From assembly GCF_000744885.1 (NCBI RefSeq), contig NZ_JQMV01000003.1, forward strand, positions 744,001-808,000: DNA of 64,000 nucleotides. Direction: 5' to 3'. The notes beneath the pieces were generated by a model. It did no database searches. It saw only the letters and a list, made by a program, of their open reading frames with translations, and was not told the DNA's origin. This stretch comes from Thermus amyloliquefaciens (lineage in GTDB: Bacteria > Deinococcota > Deinococci > Deinococcales > Thermaceae). This document shows positions 62,467 through 64,000 of this stretch, piece after piece (position 1 is the first letter of the stretch; the number at the start of each line of letters is the position of its first letter). The position numbers and the translations under genes were made by a program.

Positions 62467-64000
62467 CTACGCCGGCACCTCCACCACCTGGAACACCTCG
62501 ATGACATCTCCTTCCTGGAAGCTGTCAAACCCCTCCAGGCCGATGCCGCACTCGTAACCCTGGGCCACCTCCCGCACGTCCTCCTTGAAGCGCTTGAGGC
62601 TGGCCATCTTGCCCTTCCAGATCTCCTCGCCCCGGCGCAAAACCCTTACCTCGGCGCCCCGCACCACCTTGCCCTGGGTGACCATGCATCCCGCCACCTG
62701 TTTGCCCCCGGGCAGGCGGAAGATGGCCCGAACCTCGGCCCGGCCCAGAACCTCCTCCTTGAATACGGGCTCCTTCTGCCCCTTGACCATGGCCCGCACC
62801 TCGTCGATGAGGTCGTAGATGATGCGGAAGGTCTTGAGGAGCACCCCCTTCTGCTCCGCTGCCTTTTTCACCGAGCCCGGGGGGTTCACCCCGAAGGCCA
62901 GGATGGCGGCGCCCGCCGTCTGCGCCAGGAGGACATCGGACTCGGTAGGGGCCCCCACCTGGGCCAGGAGGACGTTGATCTTCACCTCCTCGGTGCTTTC
63001 CTTGGCCAGGATGTGCTGGATGGCCTCCAGGGAGCCCTGGGTATCCGCCCGCAGGATCAGGTTCACCTCCTTCTTCCCCTCCTCCTGGAGGGCGCGCAGG
63101 AGGTCCGCCATGGTCTTGGGGCGGCGCTCCCGCTCCGCTTCCTCCCGGGCCCTTCGCTCCTCCTTGCGCTCCTCAGTGATCTCTTTGGCCGCCTCGAGGT
63201 CCGGCACCCACTCCACCACATCCCCCGCATGGGGAAGCTCCTGGAAGCCCAAAACCTGCACGGCGCTCCCCGGGCCCGCCTCCTTGCGCTGGTTGCCGTC
63301 GGCGTCCATCATGGCCCGGATGCGGCCGTACACTTCGCCGGCCACCACGTAATCCCCCACCCGGAAGGTGCCCTCCTGGACCAGCATGTTGGCGATGATC
63401 CCCGCCTGCTTGTCCAGCCGGGACTCGAGGATAACCCCCCTGGGTTCGGCGTTCGGGTCGGCCCGGTAGTCCTCCAGCTCGGCGATGAGGAGGATCATCT
63501 CCAAGAGGTCCTGGACCCCCTGGCCGGTCTTGGCGCTGATGGGCACCACGATGGCCTCCCCGCCGTACTCCTCGGGCACGAAACCCCGCTCCATCAGCTG
63601 CCGCTTGACCCGGTCGGGGTTGGCCTGGGGCAGGTCCATCTTGTTCAGGGCGAAGATGATCCTGGCCCCGGCGGCCTTGGCGTGGGCGATGGCCTCGTCC
63701 GTCTGGGGCATGATCCCGTCGTCGGCGGCGATGACGATGACGGCGATGTCCGCCACCTTGGCCCCCCGCTGCCGGATGGTGGTGAAGGCCTCGTGCCCCG
63801 GGGTGTCGATGAAGACCACGGTGCCCTGGGGGGTTTTCACCTCAAAGGCGCCCACGTGCTGGGTGATCCCCCCGGCTTCCTTTTCGGCCATGCGGCTTTT
63901 TCGCAAATAGTCCAGCAGGGTGGTCTTCCCGTGGTCCACGTGGCCCATGATGACCACCACGGGAGGCCTTCTGGGGAGGGCTTTCCTGCGCTTTTCCTCC
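62467..64000 (-). CDS. infB: Translation initiation factor IF-2, 5' end outside window
   Basis: Visible are the last about 511 residues. G1 VIMGHVDHGKTTLLDYLR, G2 AGGITQHVGAF, G3 DTPGHEAF, G4 NKMDLP and SAKTGQGVQDLLE form the GTPase domain, followed by domain II (ESRLDKQAGIIANMLVQEGTF), III (ADTQGSLEAIQHIL) and IV (fMet-tRNA binding, IFRLPGGKQVAGCMVTQG). It brings initiator tRNA to the 30S subunit. Only a short N-terminal extension is expected to be missing. Next gene on the same strand is the small secreted protein. Confidence 0.97.
   Translation of the reverse strand, partial: EEKRRKALPRRPPVVVIMGHVDHGKTTLLDYLRKSRMAEKEAGGITQHVGAFEVKTPQGTVVFIDTPGHEAFTTIRQRGAKVADIAVIVIAADDGIMPQTDEAIAHAKAAGARIIFALNKMDLPQANPDRVKRQLMERGFVPEEYGGEAIVVPISAKTGQGVQDLLEMILLIAELEDYRADPNAEPRGVILESRLDKQAGIIANMLVQEGTFRVGDYVVAGEVYGRIRAMMDADGNQRKEAGPGSAVQVLGFQELPHAGDVVEWVPDLEAAKEITEERKEERRAREEAERERRPKTMADLLRALQEEGKKEVNLILRADTQGSLEAIQHILAKESTEEVKINVLLAQVGAPTESDVLLAQTAGAAILAFGVNPPGSVKKAAEQKGVLLKTFRIIYDLIDEVRAMVKGQKEPVFKEEVLGRAEVRAIFRLPGGKQVAGCMVTQGKVVRGAEVRVLRRGEEIWKGKMASLKRFKEDVREVAQGYECGIGLEGFDSFQEGDVIEVFQVVEVPA

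Noticed and set aside
60836-62557. 573-codon frame opposite secDF and across the small leader gene
   Set aside because: Shadow of secDF with biased composition. It would also cover the well-supported minus-strand ribosome binding site at 62424-62430.

Overview
The window is a gene-dense, roughly 69% GC bacterial chromosome segment that reads as a Thermus-group genome. The evidence is a rotary V/A-type ATP synthase operon in place of F-type atp genes, SecD and SecF fused in one 735-residue chain, type-4 Fe-S uracil-DNA glycosylase, very G/C-rich third codon positions, frequent GTG/TTG starts and many apparently leaderless promoters (TAnnnT ending 6-8 nt before a start codon). I see no insertion sequence, prophage, CRISPR array or rRNA. 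It looks like core chromosome with a few accessory genes.

Layout. 1-4181: branched-chain amino-acid synthesis (ilvC 3' part, leuA, citramalate synthase). 4153-7275: a Uma2-type nuclease-fold protein and a three-gene ABC exporter split over a divergent 24-bp promoter. 7286-9633: plsY, a bacillithiol-type deacetylase, uracil-DNA glycosylase and a coupled unknown. 9843-16144: a membrane pseudokinase, an unknown, hisD, a BtuF-like binding protein, a subtilase lipoprotein and an LCP cell-wall ligase. 16159-18848: tRNA-Leu(UAA), a HicB-domain/PD-(D/E)XK nuclease fusion and murJ. 18799-25176 (minus): two small unknowns, UPF0173 hydrolase, Ser/Thr kinase, acetyl-CoA-synthetase-like enzyme and a secreted glycoside-hydrolase-like protein. 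25278-34906: an RlmI-family methyltransferase divergent from the nine-gene V/A-ATPase operon (G-I-K-E-C-F-A-B-D). 35007-46066 (minus): aconitase, an AhpD-like protein, an alpha/beta hydrolase, and an RND efflux set (pump, adaptor, two TolC proteins, MarR). 46149-51938: CNNM/CorC-type CBS protein, cytidine deaminase, a WHy lipoprotein, a DapA-family enzyme, an unknown large membrane protein and the serine dehydratase beta subunit. 52009-54799 (minus): an orphan histidine kinase coupled to lepA. 55062-59616: acyl-CoA dehydrogenase, thiolase, SDR and CaiB-family genes, then a convergent 3-hydroxybutyrate dehydrogenase. 59771-64000 (minus): secDF, a small secreted protein gene and infB (5' end outside the window).

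Operons are packed with ATGA/GTGA or 8-nt start/stop overlaps, so translational coupling is the rule. Several promoters are compressed: five putative -10 hexamers contain the stop codon of the upstream gene, and three divergent promoters have overlapping -10 elements.

The points most worth following are: a 110-codon secreted-protein ORF directly upstream of secDF, with mutually exclusive RNA pairings around the secDF ribosome binding site (arranged like an export-monitoring leader); three compensating one-base frame disruptions in the membrane domain of atpI; an intrinsic terminator inside the ATPase operon after the c-ring gene; the HicB-nuclease fusion beside tRNA-Leu; and a membrane pseudokinase.
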